Of a stretch of DNA of 64,000 nucleotides, positions 8,429 through 16,639 are shown one piece after another (position 1 is the first letter of the stretch; every line of letters starts with the position of its first letter). The stretch is from positions 36,596 to 100,595 of the forward strand of contig JAJDCP010000080.1 of assembly GCA_029260765.1 (NCBI GenBank). The letters are read 5' to 3'. Under the pieces are notes generated by a model. That model was not told where the DNA came from and did not search any database. It saw nothing but the letters and a program-made list of their open reading frames with translations. The translations under genes and the position numbers were made by a program. Origin of the DNA: Planctomycetota bacterium (lineage in GTDB: Bacteria > Planctomycetota > J058 > JAJDCP01).

Positions 8429-9853
8429 CTACTCCGAGCTCGAGGGGGAATCGACGGGGTATGGCGACGCAGCCCAGGCCTTCCATGACCCGTCGTACCA
8501 GCGCACCTTCGTGAAACCCAACATATAGCGCAGTGTGAAGTATGCGTGGCTCGCGCGGTGGCCGGATTGGCAGTATACCACGACCTCACGCTCTGCGCTG
8601 GCCCCCAGAGCCTCGTAGGCACTGCGCAGACGGGCGATGTCGCGCCAGTGGCCGCCGTCACGCCCCGGGGCATAGTCGAGCGTGAAGTCGTGGTTGCGGG
8701 CTCCGGGAACATGGCCCCCACGGCCTGCGACAGCACTGGCCAGGCCGGCATACTCCTCTGGCCTCCGCATGTCGAGGATCAGGGCCTGACCCTCATCGAC
8801 CGCGGCGGCGACCTCGGAGGTCGTCATCGTGAAACCATCGGCGCCTGGCACCGCCCGCTCCACGGGACCCCGCTCGGAGAGTTGGGCTGTCTCGGGGCGG
8901 CCTTCGGCCAGCCATGCGCCCCAGCCGCCCTCGAGCACGGCGACCCGCGTCTGGCCGCCGCGCAGCAGCGCCAGGGCCAACAAGGTCTCGTCGTGCATGC
9001 GCTCCCCATAGATGGCCACGGGCTCCGAAGCGCCGAGACCCAGGGCAGCCAGGCGGTCCGACAGTTCTTCGGCCGGCAACAGCATGCTGTCGACGCCGTC
9101 CCGGTTGGCGCGGACAGAGGGGAGGGGAAGACTGATGGCGCCCGGGAGATGGCCGCGGGCAAACGATGCGGCGTCGCGAGCGTCGATGGCCACGACCTCC
9201 TGCAGGCGCGCCTCCAGCCAAGCCGTGGACACGACGGCCGGAGACTCGAGGCTCTCGGGGTCGCTGGCGCCGGGCACCAGGGCGTGGCCGCCTTCCAGAA
9301 AGAAGCGCCGCCGCTCGGCCCACACCAGCGTCTGGTCGTGAGCGAGGCTCTCGGACAGGATACCCCGCAGGGACGGTGGCGTCAGGACTTCGCGCCGGAA
9401 GGACCGCAGCCCGCCCAGGAGGACGTGGACGTGCTCGTGGCCCCGACGCAGGAGCTCGACGGCCACATCGAAGGCGTCGTGCCCGTCCTCGTCGTACAGC
9501 ACCAGCTCGCGATCCGGGTCGCCTCCAGTCAGGGCGATCAAGTCGGTAGCGACCGCGACCGCCGGGTCGAGCTGGATGGCCCCAGGGATGTGCCAGCGTT
9601 GGTGGTCGGCCTCCGGGCGCAGGTCTATGATGGTCTGATCGACGCGCCGGCGCATAACGAACTGCGCCAGGAGCTCGCCGTCGATGAACACGGGCCGGAC
9701 CAGCAACCCCGGCAGGGCGGAGGCCTCTTCGGTGGGAACCTGCGCTGCGTCCCAGAAGCCGCCCGAGCGCACTGCCAGGGCCGCAAGCACGACAACAACG
9801 GCCATCAAGGCGACGGCAGCGGCTTGAGTCTTGCGATCAGGGTCGGTTGCCAT
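8429..9853 (-). CDS. Membrane-anchored protein with three rhodanese domains, one catalytic
   Basis: 474 residues. A single N-terminal hydrophobic helix (about 11-28) would anchor the protein facing the periplasm. Three rhodanese folds follow: about 60-155 (IIDLRPEADHQRWHIPGA), 205-320 (AIDARDAASFARGHLPGA) and 340-465 (ILDMRRPEEYAG). Only the third has the active-site loop cysteine, Cys428 in VVYCQSGHRAS. The loop positions of the first two read LYDEDGHD and IYGERMHD. Tandem rhodaneses with inactive N-terminal copies are known, and the active one would carry a persulfide. Transporter genes end 3 nt upstream and the ArsR gene starts 6 nt downstream, so it is firmly within the sulfur operon. AGGAG precedes the ATG. 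Confidence 0.9.
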   Translation of the reverse strand: MATDPDRKTQAAAVALMAVVVVLAALAVRSGGFWDAAQVPTEEASALPGLLVRPVFIDGELLAQFVMRRRVDQTIIDLRPEADHQRWHIPGAIQLDPAVAVATDLIALTGGDPDRELVLYDEDGHDAFDVAVELLRRGHEHVHVLLGGLRSFRREVLTPPSLRGILSESLAHDQTLVWAERRRFFLEGGHALVPGASDPESLESPAVVSTAWLEARLQEVVAIDARDAASFARGHLPGAISLPLPSVRANRDGVDSMLLPAEELSDRLAALGLGASEPVAIYGERMHDETLLALALLRGGQTRVAVLEGGWGAWLAEGRPETAQLSERGPVERAVPGADGFTMTTSEVAAAVDEGQALILDMRRPEEYAGLASAVAGRGGHVPGARNHDFTLDYAPGRDGGHWRDIARLRSAYEALGASAEREVVVYCQSGHRASHAYFTLRYMLGFTKVRWYDGSWKAWAASPYPVDSPSSSE

Positions 9854-9856
9854 GGT

Positions 9857-10477
9857 CTACTCCTTTCCGTCCGTAGGGGTTGCCTGTCTTGCTGCCAGGC
9901 GTGCGGCCATGCTCCGCTCGACGCGCGTCGCAGCAGCAAACGCGAGCAGCGCCGCTACCAAGACGAGCAAGGTCACCTGGCCGCTGGACATGCCCAGAAT
10001 GTCGGGCAGGGTCGAGACACCCCAGGCTCCCGAAGTGGAGAAACCCCGGATACCGGGCTCGACGAATGCGAAGGCCAGACTTCCGCCCCCGACCGCGGCC
10101 AGGAACACCAGAGCGTCCAGTTTGCCGCTGGCCAGCCCGACCAGAGCCGTTCCCGGGCACCAGCCACCCATCACGAAGCCTACGCCGAAGAGCAGGCCGC
10201 CCACGAGCTGGGGCCACAGGAAGGTCTCGGGCTGGAAGATGCCATCCATCGCCACCAGGCCCCCGGCGTTCAATGTCCACAGACCCAGCGCGGCGGTCAC
10301 GATGGCGGTGCCCATGACCTTGAGGACGGCGAAGTCACGGAAGTAGAAGATCGCAGCCAGCTTACGGCTGCTGCCGAAGCCGGCGCGTTCGAGCCAGAAG
10401 CCGAAACCCAATCCGACGAGCAGAGCCAGGAACAAGCCTTCGGGTCCATTGAGGATTCCCTGTGCATAGCTGGTCAT
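9857..10477 (-). CDS. YeeE/YedE (TsuA-like) sulfur-compound transporter, second half
   Basis: 206 residues, a polytopic membrane protein with about five hydrophobic helices. It contains the family signature GGWCPGTALVGL with a conserved Cys, and an N-terminal FGFWLERAGFGSSRKLA block. In TsuA-type thiosulfate channels such cysteines line the conduction path. In many bacteria the transporter is encoded as two adjacent half-proteins, as here. The ATG at 10475-10477 overlaps the stop of the preceding half by one base (TGATG), so the subunits are probably made together. A longer in-frame reading through the upstream gene in another frame is spurious. Imported thiosulfate or sulfane sulfur would supply the neighbouring rhodaneses. 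Confidence 0.9.
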   Translation of the reverse strand: MTSYAQGILNGPEGLFLALLVGLGFGFWLERAGFGSSRKLAAIFYFRDFAVLKVMGTAIVTAALGLWTLNAGGLVAMDGIFQPETFLWPQLVGGLLFGVGFVMGGWCPGTALVGLASGKLDALVFLAAVGGGSLAFAFVEPGIRGFSTSGAWGVSTLPDILGMSSGQVTLLVLVAALLAFAAATRVERSMAARLAARQATPTDGKE

Positions 10478-11046
10478 CACAGCCACTCCTTTCTCACGGG
10501 CCAGGCAAAGGCGAAGGCGCTCGCAAACATCGCGAGCATGAACACCCAGCCTCCAGTCATGAGCAGGGCACCGCCAGACAAGCCCTGACCCGAGGTGCAG
10601 CCCAGGGCCAGGCGGCTGGCGAAACCGACGATCAGGCCGCCGCCGAGCGCGAACAAGAGCCGTTTGCCGGGCGTGATGTGCGGTCCGCGCTCCACGCTGA
10701 AGCGCACACGGCGCGCGCTCCAGGCCGAGAGCCCACCCGCCAGGAGCACGCCGCCCGCCATGAACACGAGGTAGTAGGCCAGCGGCGAGCCCCGTTCGAA
10801 CCAGGGGCCCAGTGTCGGGTTGGCTTCCATCGGGGCTGGGAGCACGGCATGGGCGGCGACCGCAGCCGTCCGGGCGATCGCTCCAGAGGCTCCCAGCCCG
10901 GCGCCGAGGACCACGTAGGAGAGCAGCAGGGTCAGACCGAGCCCAACCCCGGCCAGGTACGGATTCCAGTAGGGGCGCGGGCCTGGTGCAGGCGGGGCCG
11001 CGTCGCCCAGAACCTCGTCTTGTCGTGTCATCGTGTCGGTGCTCAA
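10477..11046 (-). CDS. YeeE/YedE (TsuA-like) sulfur-compound transporter, first half
   Basis: 189 residues from a TTG start at 11046, chosen because AGGAG lies seven bases upstream; ATG at 11031 is the alternative. It has about four to five hydrophobic helices and the family motif LALGCTSGQGLSGG, with the conserved Cys in a helix-breaking GCTSGQ loop. It is paired with the second half immediately downstream and separated by 23 nt from the persulfide dioxygenase-like gene. The family imports thiosulfate or other sulfane-sulfur species. Specificity cannot be read from sequence alone. Confidence 0.9.
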   Translation of the reverse strand: MSTDTMTRQDEVLGDAAPPAPGPRPYWNPYLAGVGLGLTLLLSYVVLGAGLGASGAIARTAAVAAHAVLPAPMEANPTLGPWFERGSPLAYYLVFMAGGVLLAGGLSAWSARRVRFSVERGPHITPGKRLLFALGGGLIVGFASRLALGCTSGQGLSGGALLMTGGWVFMLAMFASAFAFAWPVRKEWL

Positions 11047-11069
11047 GGCAAGTCTCCTGACAAGTGTGG

Positions 11070-13118
11070 CTAGCAGCCGGCTCGTGGGATGGTGCGGGGT
11101 TTGGGAGTCGAGGGCGGGGCCGCGGGGGCCACAGGCACTGCTGGCAGGTCGGAGGCCCTGGGCGTGACCCTTGTGGAGGGAGTGGCCCCGGGACGCAGTG
11201 CGGCAAGCTCGATCTCGGCGTAGTAGGCCTCGGTGCCGCCCACCAGGAAGCGCACCACGCGCGTGTCCGAGAAGCGGCCCATCAAGACCCCCGAGGCGGC
11301 CGCGGCCAGGGTTCCCCCGCCGTCGACGAGCACGACGCGCACTTGGGTGGGCAGCGCCTGCACATGGGCCAACAGGTCGACGGCATCGACGCGCACGGCT
11401 CCCGGCACATGGTACTCCTGATATTGCCAGGCCGGCCGCAGGTCCAGGACCGCGTACAGCGCGCTCTGCCCTTGCAACATCAGCGCCAGGCTACGCGCCT
11501 CGACGGGCTCGGGCAGCGGCAACAGCGACAGCGCCGGAGCGGCGCTGGTCAGGGCGGCGGGCGCGGACTCGGTCGCCAGAGCGCCGATCAGCGGGAGCGC
11601 ACGGTTGTGCCAGGCATCCAGGCCGCCATCCAGGTTGGCTACTTGCTCGAAGCCCAGGCGCTCCGCCAGCCCCACCGCCATCGAGCTGCGGTAGGCCGTG
11701 TTGCAGACCAACAGCAGCGGTTGCTTGCGGTCGAGCAGCTGTCCCATATCTTCCCATCTGTCCAGGGGGAGGTTGATGGAGCCCGACATGCGCAAGTGCT
11801 CGAATTCCGAGGGAGTCCGTACATCGACCGTAAGGGCTTCCTGACCGTCGCGGATCGTCTGTTCGAGCGCCTCCGGACTGAGCATGCGTGTCTGGCGCAG
11901 GGGCAGCCCGGCGGCCTTCCAAGCCTGGACACCTCCGACCAGGTAGCCCGCCGCGGCGAACCCGATCCGTTGCAGGCGGAACTGGGCCTCGGCAACATCG
12001 GCATCAGCGCCGACCAAAATGATCGGGGAGCCTGGAGGCACGACGGTGCCGGCCCAGGTGTCGAAACGGCCGCGGATCGCGATGTTGATCGCCCCAGGGA
12101 GGTGTGCGGCGCTGTACTCTGGAGTCGAGCGCACATCGATGAGCCAGGCGCCCTGGGTCGTGCGGGCCTGGACGCTTGCCGCGTCGAGCCCCTCCGGCAG
12201 GCCAGGCTGGGCGGTGACACGGGGCGGCCCCTCGCGGTTCAGGCGGACATTGTAGGCGAAGTAGGCGGGAGCCGGCGAAAGCCCGCTGATGTCGGCGGCC
12301 ACGAAGGCGGCGCGGCTTTGCTCGACCAGGAAGGGGTTGCTGTGGCGCTGCTCGCCGATCGTGCTCTTCGTCTCTGCGGACAGATGTGCACCGCACAGCG
12401 AGCCCGCGCCGTGTGCCGGCAACACCAGGGTCGGGTCGGGCAGCCCCTTCAGGCGTTGCATCGAGTCGAAGGCGTGGTTCGCGAGCACCGCCGGCGTCAT
12501 CTCCCCTCCCACCAGGTCGGGCCGGCCGATCCCGCCGATGAACAGGGCGTCACCGGTCAGTGCCCAGATGGGATCGACAGAAGCACCGGGAACGCTGACC
12601 AACAGGGTCATCGAGTCGAGGGTGTGCCCCGGGGTCGCCCAGAATGTCAACGTCGCCGAACCCAACGAGAGCACATCGCCGTCCTGCAATCCGCGGTGGG
12701 GGAACTCCGAACCGCTGGCACCGCTGATCAGGATCTCTGCGCCGGTGCGTTCTTGCAGCTCGATGTGTCCCGCCACGAAGTCGGCGTTGGTGTGCGTCAG
12801 GATCACATAGCGTAGCGTGAGGCCCAGGGCCGCCATATCTCGCAGGTAGTGTTCTACATCGCGCTGCGGGTCGACGACGGCGGCCTCGCCATCGGCGCCG
12901 ATCAGGTAGGTCAGCTGCGAGAGGCAGCCGAGATGATACTGGCGGATCAGCGCGGGCCCTTGCCGTTGTTCGAAAGAGAGCTGAGGGCTGGCCGCATCGC
13001 CGCTGTGCGTCGCGGCTTCGGCGTCGTCGCCGGTGCTCTGGGCCCAGGCCGGCTGCAACAGCAGGCAAGCGAGGAGGGCCAGAGTCACACTCTGTCGAGG
13101 GCTGGCGGACTTCGTCAT
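11070..13118 (-). CDS. Exported metallo-beta-lactamase-fold persulfide dioxygenase fused to three rhodanese domains
   Basis: 682 residues. A Sec signal (about 1-26, ending in PAWAQ) places it in the periplasm. The MBL domain (about 48-270) resembles ETHE1/CstB-type persulfide dioxygenases. His109, His165 (TPGHT) and Asp190 (TGDALF) match the three iron ligands of ETHE1, while the usual HxHxDH motif is degenerate (HTNADF). Rhodanese domains follow at about 305-405, 412-510 and 538-640. Only the middle one has the loop cysteine, Cys472 in LLVCNTAYRSS; the others read ILVGADAD and VLVDGGG. A Pro-rich C-terminal tail ends in Gly-Cys. The expected chemistry is oxidation of a protein or glutathione persulfide to sulfite plus sulfur transfer. 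It is the first gene of the operon, with AGGAG upstream of the ATG and a near-consensus promoter at 13172-13200. Confidence 0.88.
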   Translation of the reverse strand: MTKSASPRQSVTLALLACLLLQPAWAQSTGDDAEAATHSGDAASPQLSFEQRQGPALIRQYHLGCLSQLTYLIGADGEAAVVDPQRDVEHYLRDMAALGLTLRYVILTHTNADFVAGHIELQERTGAEILISGASGSEFPHRGLQDGDVLSLGSATLTFWATPGHTLDSMTLLVSVPGASVDPIWALTGDALFIGGIGRPDLVGGEMTPAVLANHAFDSMQRLKGLPDPTLVLPAHGAGSLCGAHLSAETKSTIGEQRHSNPFLVEQSRAAFVAADISGLSPAPAYFAYNVRLNREGPPRVTAQPGLPEGLDAASVQARTTQGAWLIDVRSTPEYSAAHLPGAINIAIRGRFDTWAGTVVPPGSPIILVGADADVAEAQFRLQRIGFAAAGYLVGGVQAWKAAGLPLRQTRMLSPEALEQTIRDGQEALTVDVRTPSEFEHLRMSGSINLPLDRWEDMGQLLDRKQPLLLVCNTAYRSSMAVGLAERLGFEQVANLDGGLDAWHNRALPLIGALATESAPAALTSAAPALSLLPLPEPVEARSLALMLQGQSALYAVLDLRPAWQYQEYHVPGAVRVDAVDLLAHVQALPTQVRVVLVDGGGTLAAAASGVLMGRFSDTRVVRFLVGGTEAYYAEIELAALRPGATPSTRVTPRASDLPAVPVAPAAPPSTPKPRTIPRAGC

Positions 13119-13161
13119 GGTCTGTCTCCTGGAGCTCGGGGCGTATGGAAGCGCGTTACTA

Positions 13162-13200
13162 ACTATTTGACTATATAGCCGAATGGTTGAATAGTGTCAA
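13162..13200 (-). promoter_or_regulatory. Sigma70-type promoter with overlapping dyad, sulfur operon
   Basis: On the minus strand TTGACA (13200-13195) is separated by exactly 17 bp from TATATA (13177-13172), a near-perfect housekeeping promoter in an otherwise very GC-rich region. An inverted repeat ACTATTCAA / TTTGACT-type (ACTATT at 13162-13167 and AATAGT at 13190-13195, plus strand) brackets the spacer and -10 box. A dyad at this place is what an ArsR-type repressor would need to block RNA polymerase, so I infer it is the operator of the regulator at 8064-8423. The start codon lies 54 nt beyond the -10 box. Confidence 0.7.
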
Positions 13201-13670
13201 GATGTGCATCCACGCTCCGCGCTGCCGGCTGTCCCAAGCGGGCGCATGGTTCGCGGCTGGGAAAGGACGCGGAATGCGGGCGGGTTGGGTTGTCCTGCCA
13301 GGGGTCGCTCGGTTTTCAAAGGGCCGTGGACTGGAAGTTGCGCGCAGCCCAGAGCAAAGCTGCCCAGCGGCACTTCGACTTCCCCATCGTGCGGGGATGG
13401 GGACTTCCAGCCACCCGCCCACGGGGTTCGGACCGCGAGCCCGCATCGGATTCCGTACCTGATCCTGATGTCCCTGGGGTGGGGTTCTCCGAGAGGGGAT
13501 GCCTTCCAGGAGGCCGATTCTACAGGCCCTACGCAGAATTGTCCGAGAACCGGACACTTCATGGCTCCAGTCCGCGCAGCCGGGCTGCGCAGCCCGGCCG
13601 CCGAGAACAGGCACGGGCTTTGCGACCAACCCGACGCATTGCCCTGGACACGGGCAGCTGGAGAGCAGCG
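13201..13670. other. Intergenic region with a perfect 20-bp palindrome
   Basis: This 470-bp divergent gap lies between the sulfur operon promoter and the orphan gene at 13671. Long frames exist on both strands but their composition is not protein-like. At 13579-13598 there is a perfect 20-bp palindrome built on GCCGGGCTGC, and the flanking bases extend alternative pairings. I see no clear promoter for the plus-strand gene. Confidence 0.4.
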
Positions 13671-14477
13671 ATGGCCGATCCCCTGGAACCTCCGGAACGT
13701 GGCACCCAAGCCCGCACAGCCTGGAACGACCGTGTGCGCGCGGGCAGACTGATGACCCACGTCAACGGCGCGCGGCCGCGGCGCAAGCGCAATCCCAATC
13801 CGGTCTGCCAGCCCCCGGTGATCCATGGGCCGACCGACAACTTCAGCGACAGCTTCGGCAATGTACGGAAACGCTACCTCGGCCAGGGCGAGGCTCGCGA
13901 AGTCGGCTTCAGCCTGTCGCTGGTGGTTGCCGAGGACGTAAAGGCAGCGCTGTTGTTGAGCCGATCCCTGGTGAGCCTGGCCATCCGCCGCACGCCTCTG
14001 GGCATCCACGTGCGCAACCTGTTCGCCCAGATCTCGGACATCCATGCGCTGGCCGCCGGCTACGCCCCCTGGTTCCAGCAAGTCGAGCAGCGCTTCTCCC
14101 GGGCCCGTCCGACCTTCAACCAGAGCCGGCGCCAGCAGCATTTCTGCACCGTTGATGCGGGCCTGGACAAGAAGCTCAAGGAGGACGTCCTCGCATCGCA
14201 CGGGCTGCTCGGCCGGTTGCTGACGATGTACTCCAAGCTCGACACCGCCCTGCAGCGCAAGCTCGGCGAGGCGCTGCGTCACTACAAAGAGATGCAGCGC
14301 CTGGGGGCGCAGCCTCCCTCGGGCGGCGAGCCGACGGCCGCCCGGCAGAAGGCCGTGCGCGCCATCGTGGCGCAGCGTTTGGCCGCTCTGCGCAAGGCCC
14401 GCACGCAGCTGAAGCCCCGTTTGTTCATCGGCTGGTCACGCCAGGCCTGGAAGAACCGCGGCGGCCATCCCTATTGA
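13671..14477 (+). CDS. Hypothetical helical, basic protein
   Basis: 268 residues with no family I recognise. The start is taken at ATG 13671 because the protein-like part begins there; an open frame extends 159 codons further upstream but its composition is that of random GC-rich DNA. The protein is soluble with no signal or membrane segment. It has a charged N-terminus, a central region with DNFSDSFGNVRKRYLGQG and helical segments around FAQISDIHALAAGYAPWF, and a strongly basic C-terminus (ARQKAVRAIVAQRLAALRKA). ATG at 13752 (MTHVNG) is an alternative start. It stands alone between oppositely oriented genes. Confidence 0.55.
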   Translation: MADPLEPPERGTQARTAWNDRVRAGRLMTHVNGARPRRKRNPNPVCQPPVIHGPTDNFSDSFGNVRKRYLGQGEAREVGFSLSLVVAEDVKAALLLSRSLVSLAIRRTPLGIHVRNLFAQISDIHALAAGYAPWFQQVEQRFSRARPTFNQSRRQQHFCTVDAGLDKKLKEDVLASHGLLGRLLTMYSKLDTALQRKLGEALRHYKEMQRLGAQPPSGGEPTAARQKAVRAIVAQRLAALRKARTQLKPRLFIGWSRQAWKNRGGHPY

Positions 14478-14809
14478 CTCCTGGCGCACACCGGAGAGTT
14501 TCCCCCCTGCCTGCGGACCCGACCACCATCCTGCGCCCAGGCCGTCGGCACGAGGTGACGCTTGCAGAGCCGTTCGAGTTGGTGGCGCCGTTGGCTACCG
14601 GGCGGGCGGGAGGACTGCCCCGCTTGCTACGACCATTGGGACCGGCAGCGACAACGATCTGTGGGGCATGCAGGACCTCAGCTGCCTGCGGGCAGCAGCA
14701 CGTCGAGTCGAAGACCAAGATCGCCTGTCTCCTGACCCTCACCCGAGGTCGGGGGAGTGCATCGCCTGAGCTGGACGCTGGATCGTGCGGGTTCGAGCTC
14801 CCGGCACTG
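14478..14809. other. Convergent intergenic region, no feature seen
   Basis: This 332-bp gap separates the ends of the orphan gene (plus) and the RTX-repeat gene (minus). Overlapping frames on both strands have no recognisable protein character. No T-tracted hairpin is evident. Confidence 0.4.
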
Positions 14810-16639
14810 CTATCTGTCCCTGCCAGGGTCTTTCGGTCCTTCGCTCTGCTGCACCGGGCTGTCGGCGACTTTGCCGACGGCCGTGTAGGCGGTCGTCCCG
14901 GACTCGGCGACATGGGCCGTGAACCCGGGCGCCGCGCAGCCGCTGACGTTTTGCGCCTCGAGGAAGAGTTGGTGGCAGGCGATGCAGAACTTCCACCCGC
15001 CGAGATAGCCCGCTGGCGTGTTGCTCCTGGCCGCGAAGTACATAGGCGGGTTCGTGCTGGCGGCGTGAAGGCCGCTGTCGGGGCAGTGGCTGCCGAGCTG
15101 GCTGGAAAAGAGCAGGGCGCACTTCGTGCACGTGACCCAGCCCTCGTAAGGGTGGCTCGGAGTCTGGTCAGGCAGGTAGAAGCTGGTCTTCAGGCCCGGG
15201 GCGTGGCTGTTGCCTGCGCCGCACGGGCCGCCGGCTCCACCGAGGAGTAGCCCCGCACACTTCGTACAGAGCCGGAACAACAGGTTGCCGGTCGGTACTG
15301 CCCCGCCTGACGTCGCAAACTGCCCCCCGAGGCGCTCGTCCATCGCCTGATGATGGCGCATCGCCGCCCCGTCCAGGCCGACGTTCGTCGTGATGCGGAC
15401 GCCGCCGTCCGCCGCAGCGACCTGGACGTTCGCCTGCGGGATCGCGGGGAGCGCGATCTCGGTTCGGCCATTCACCGCGATGGCCGCGGTGGCCACGCCG
15501 TCGACCAGAGACTCGCTGACGGTGACGGCGGTGGCATCGATAGCCCCTTCGATCAGGATCTGGTCATCCGGCGAGAAGTCGACCACGCGGCACAGCGCGC
15601 CGCCGTCGAACTCTGCCGCCTGAAACCGCACCGCGTCGGCGCCGGGACCGGTCAGGATGAAGTGCGCGCCCGGGCCTGCGAGCACCGTGTCGTCTCCCTC
15701 ACCGCAGTCGACGAAGTCGTTGCCGCCGCGGGTCTCGATCGTGTCGTTCCCCTCGGCTGTGAAGAAGAGCTCGTCGATGTGGTCGAGCGGTGTCGACGCC
15801 CGGAAGAAGCGGCTCTGGTAGGTGTTGTTGCCCGCAAGGTCGGTGCCGATGATATGGTCGTCCCCCGATCCGGTCGCGAAGGCCTCGATGTGATGCAGGT
15901 TGTTGGCCTGCCCGACGTTGAGGATCACCGCTTCGCCGGTGCGGCGCTCGAACGCCAGGTTCCTATCAGCGATCGCACCGTCGATGACGAGCGAGGTGTC
16001 CTGCGGGTCGATCTCGGCTGCAAAGAAGAGCAGATCAAACCCGCTGTCACTCGGCGTGGCCACGTTTGGCGTGTGGCCGAAGATGGTGTAGCCGTCCAGC
16101 GAGCTACCGATGATCACGATCATGTCGTCGCCCGGACCGGCGATCAGCTCGTCGTCGCCGTCGCGCCCGACCAGGAGGTCGGCCCCGCTCTCGCCCAGCA
16201 AGACGTCGCCTCCGTCGCCGCCGTCGAGGTAGTCGTGGTGGCTGCCCCCCTTCAGGACGTCGTTCCCACCGTCGCCGAAGAGGATGTTGTTCCCGTTTCC
16301 GCCCTCGAGGGTGTCGTTGTCGTCACCGCCGTGGAGGATGTCGTCGCCGGCAGATCCCAGCAGGAGGTCGTCGCCTGCCTCTCCGAACAGCTCATCCTCG
16401 CCGGGCCCCCCATCGACCTCGTCCTTGCCGCCGCCGGCCCGGACCAGATCGTTGCCGCCGAGGGCGTTGATGTCATCATCCTCGTCGGTCGTTGGCGGGT
16501 TGTAGGACGCGTCGATGACGTCGTCCCCCGCGGTTCCTCGAATCCTCCGCAGCCGGTCGGCGCGGACTTCGAAGCTCAGCGCGACATACCCTGCGATGCT
16601 CAGCGACACGACGGCCGCGATACTTCTGGCTAGCTTCAC
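14810..16639 (-). CDS. Secreted RTX (calcium-binding repeat) protein with C-terminal CxxC repeats
   Basis: 609 residues from a GTG start with GAGGAG six bases upstream. An N-terminal hydrophobic leader (about 7-24) suggests export. Residues about 33-190 are a run of roughly a dozen GGxGxDxLx nonapeptides (GEDELFGEAGDDLLLGSA and similar), with shorter runs near 250 and 285-325, typical of Ca2+-binding beta-rolls. The C-terminal ~150 residues hold three imperfect copies of a module with CxxC, a hydrophobic LL/LF pair, a third Cys and a terminal His: RLCTKCAGLLLG, VTCTKCALLFSS and KFCIACHQLFLE. Similar Cys/His repeats occur in extracellular lectin-like or hydrolase-associated proteins and probably bind zinc. 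No catalytic domain is recognised. It could be a surface-layer or matrix protein. Confidence 0.85.
   Translation of the reverse strand: MKLARSIAAVVSLSIAGYVALSFEVRADRLRRIRGTAGDDVIDASYNPPTTDEDDDINALGGNDLVRAGGGKDEVDGGPGEDELFGEAGDDLLLGSAGDDILHGGDDNDTLEGGNGNNILFGDGGNDVLKGGSHHDYLDGGDGGDVLLGESGADLLVGRDGDDELIAGPGDDMIVIIGSSLDGYTIFGHTPNVATPSDSGFDLLFFAAEIDPQDTSLVIDGAIADRNLAFERRTGEAVILNVGQANNLHHIEAFATGSGDDHIIGTDLAGNNTYQSRFFRASTPLDHIDELFFTAEGNDTIETRGGNDFVDCGEGDDTVLAGPGAHFILTGPGADAVRFQAAEFDGGALCRVVDFSPDDQILIEGAIDATAVTVSESLVDGVATAAIAVNGRTEIALPAIPQANVQVAAADGGVRITTNVGLDGAAMRHHQAMDERLGGQFATSGGAVPTGNLLFRLCTKCAGLLLGGAGGPCGAGNSHAPGLKTSFYLPDQTPSHPYEGWVTCTKCALLFSSQLGSHCPDSGLHAASTNPPMYFAARSNTPAGYLGGWKFCIACHQLFLEAQNVSGCAAPGFTAHVAESGTTAYTAVGKVADSPVQQSEGPKDPGRDR

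Noticed and set aside
8546..10588. 680-codon plus-strand frame across the rhodanese and transporter genes
   Set aside because: Spans two well-supported minus-strand genes and has no domain signal.
9857..11206. 449-codon reading joining both transporter halves
   Set aside because: The upstream part is in the wrong frame relative to the first half; the true second half starts at 10477 with a one-base overlap.
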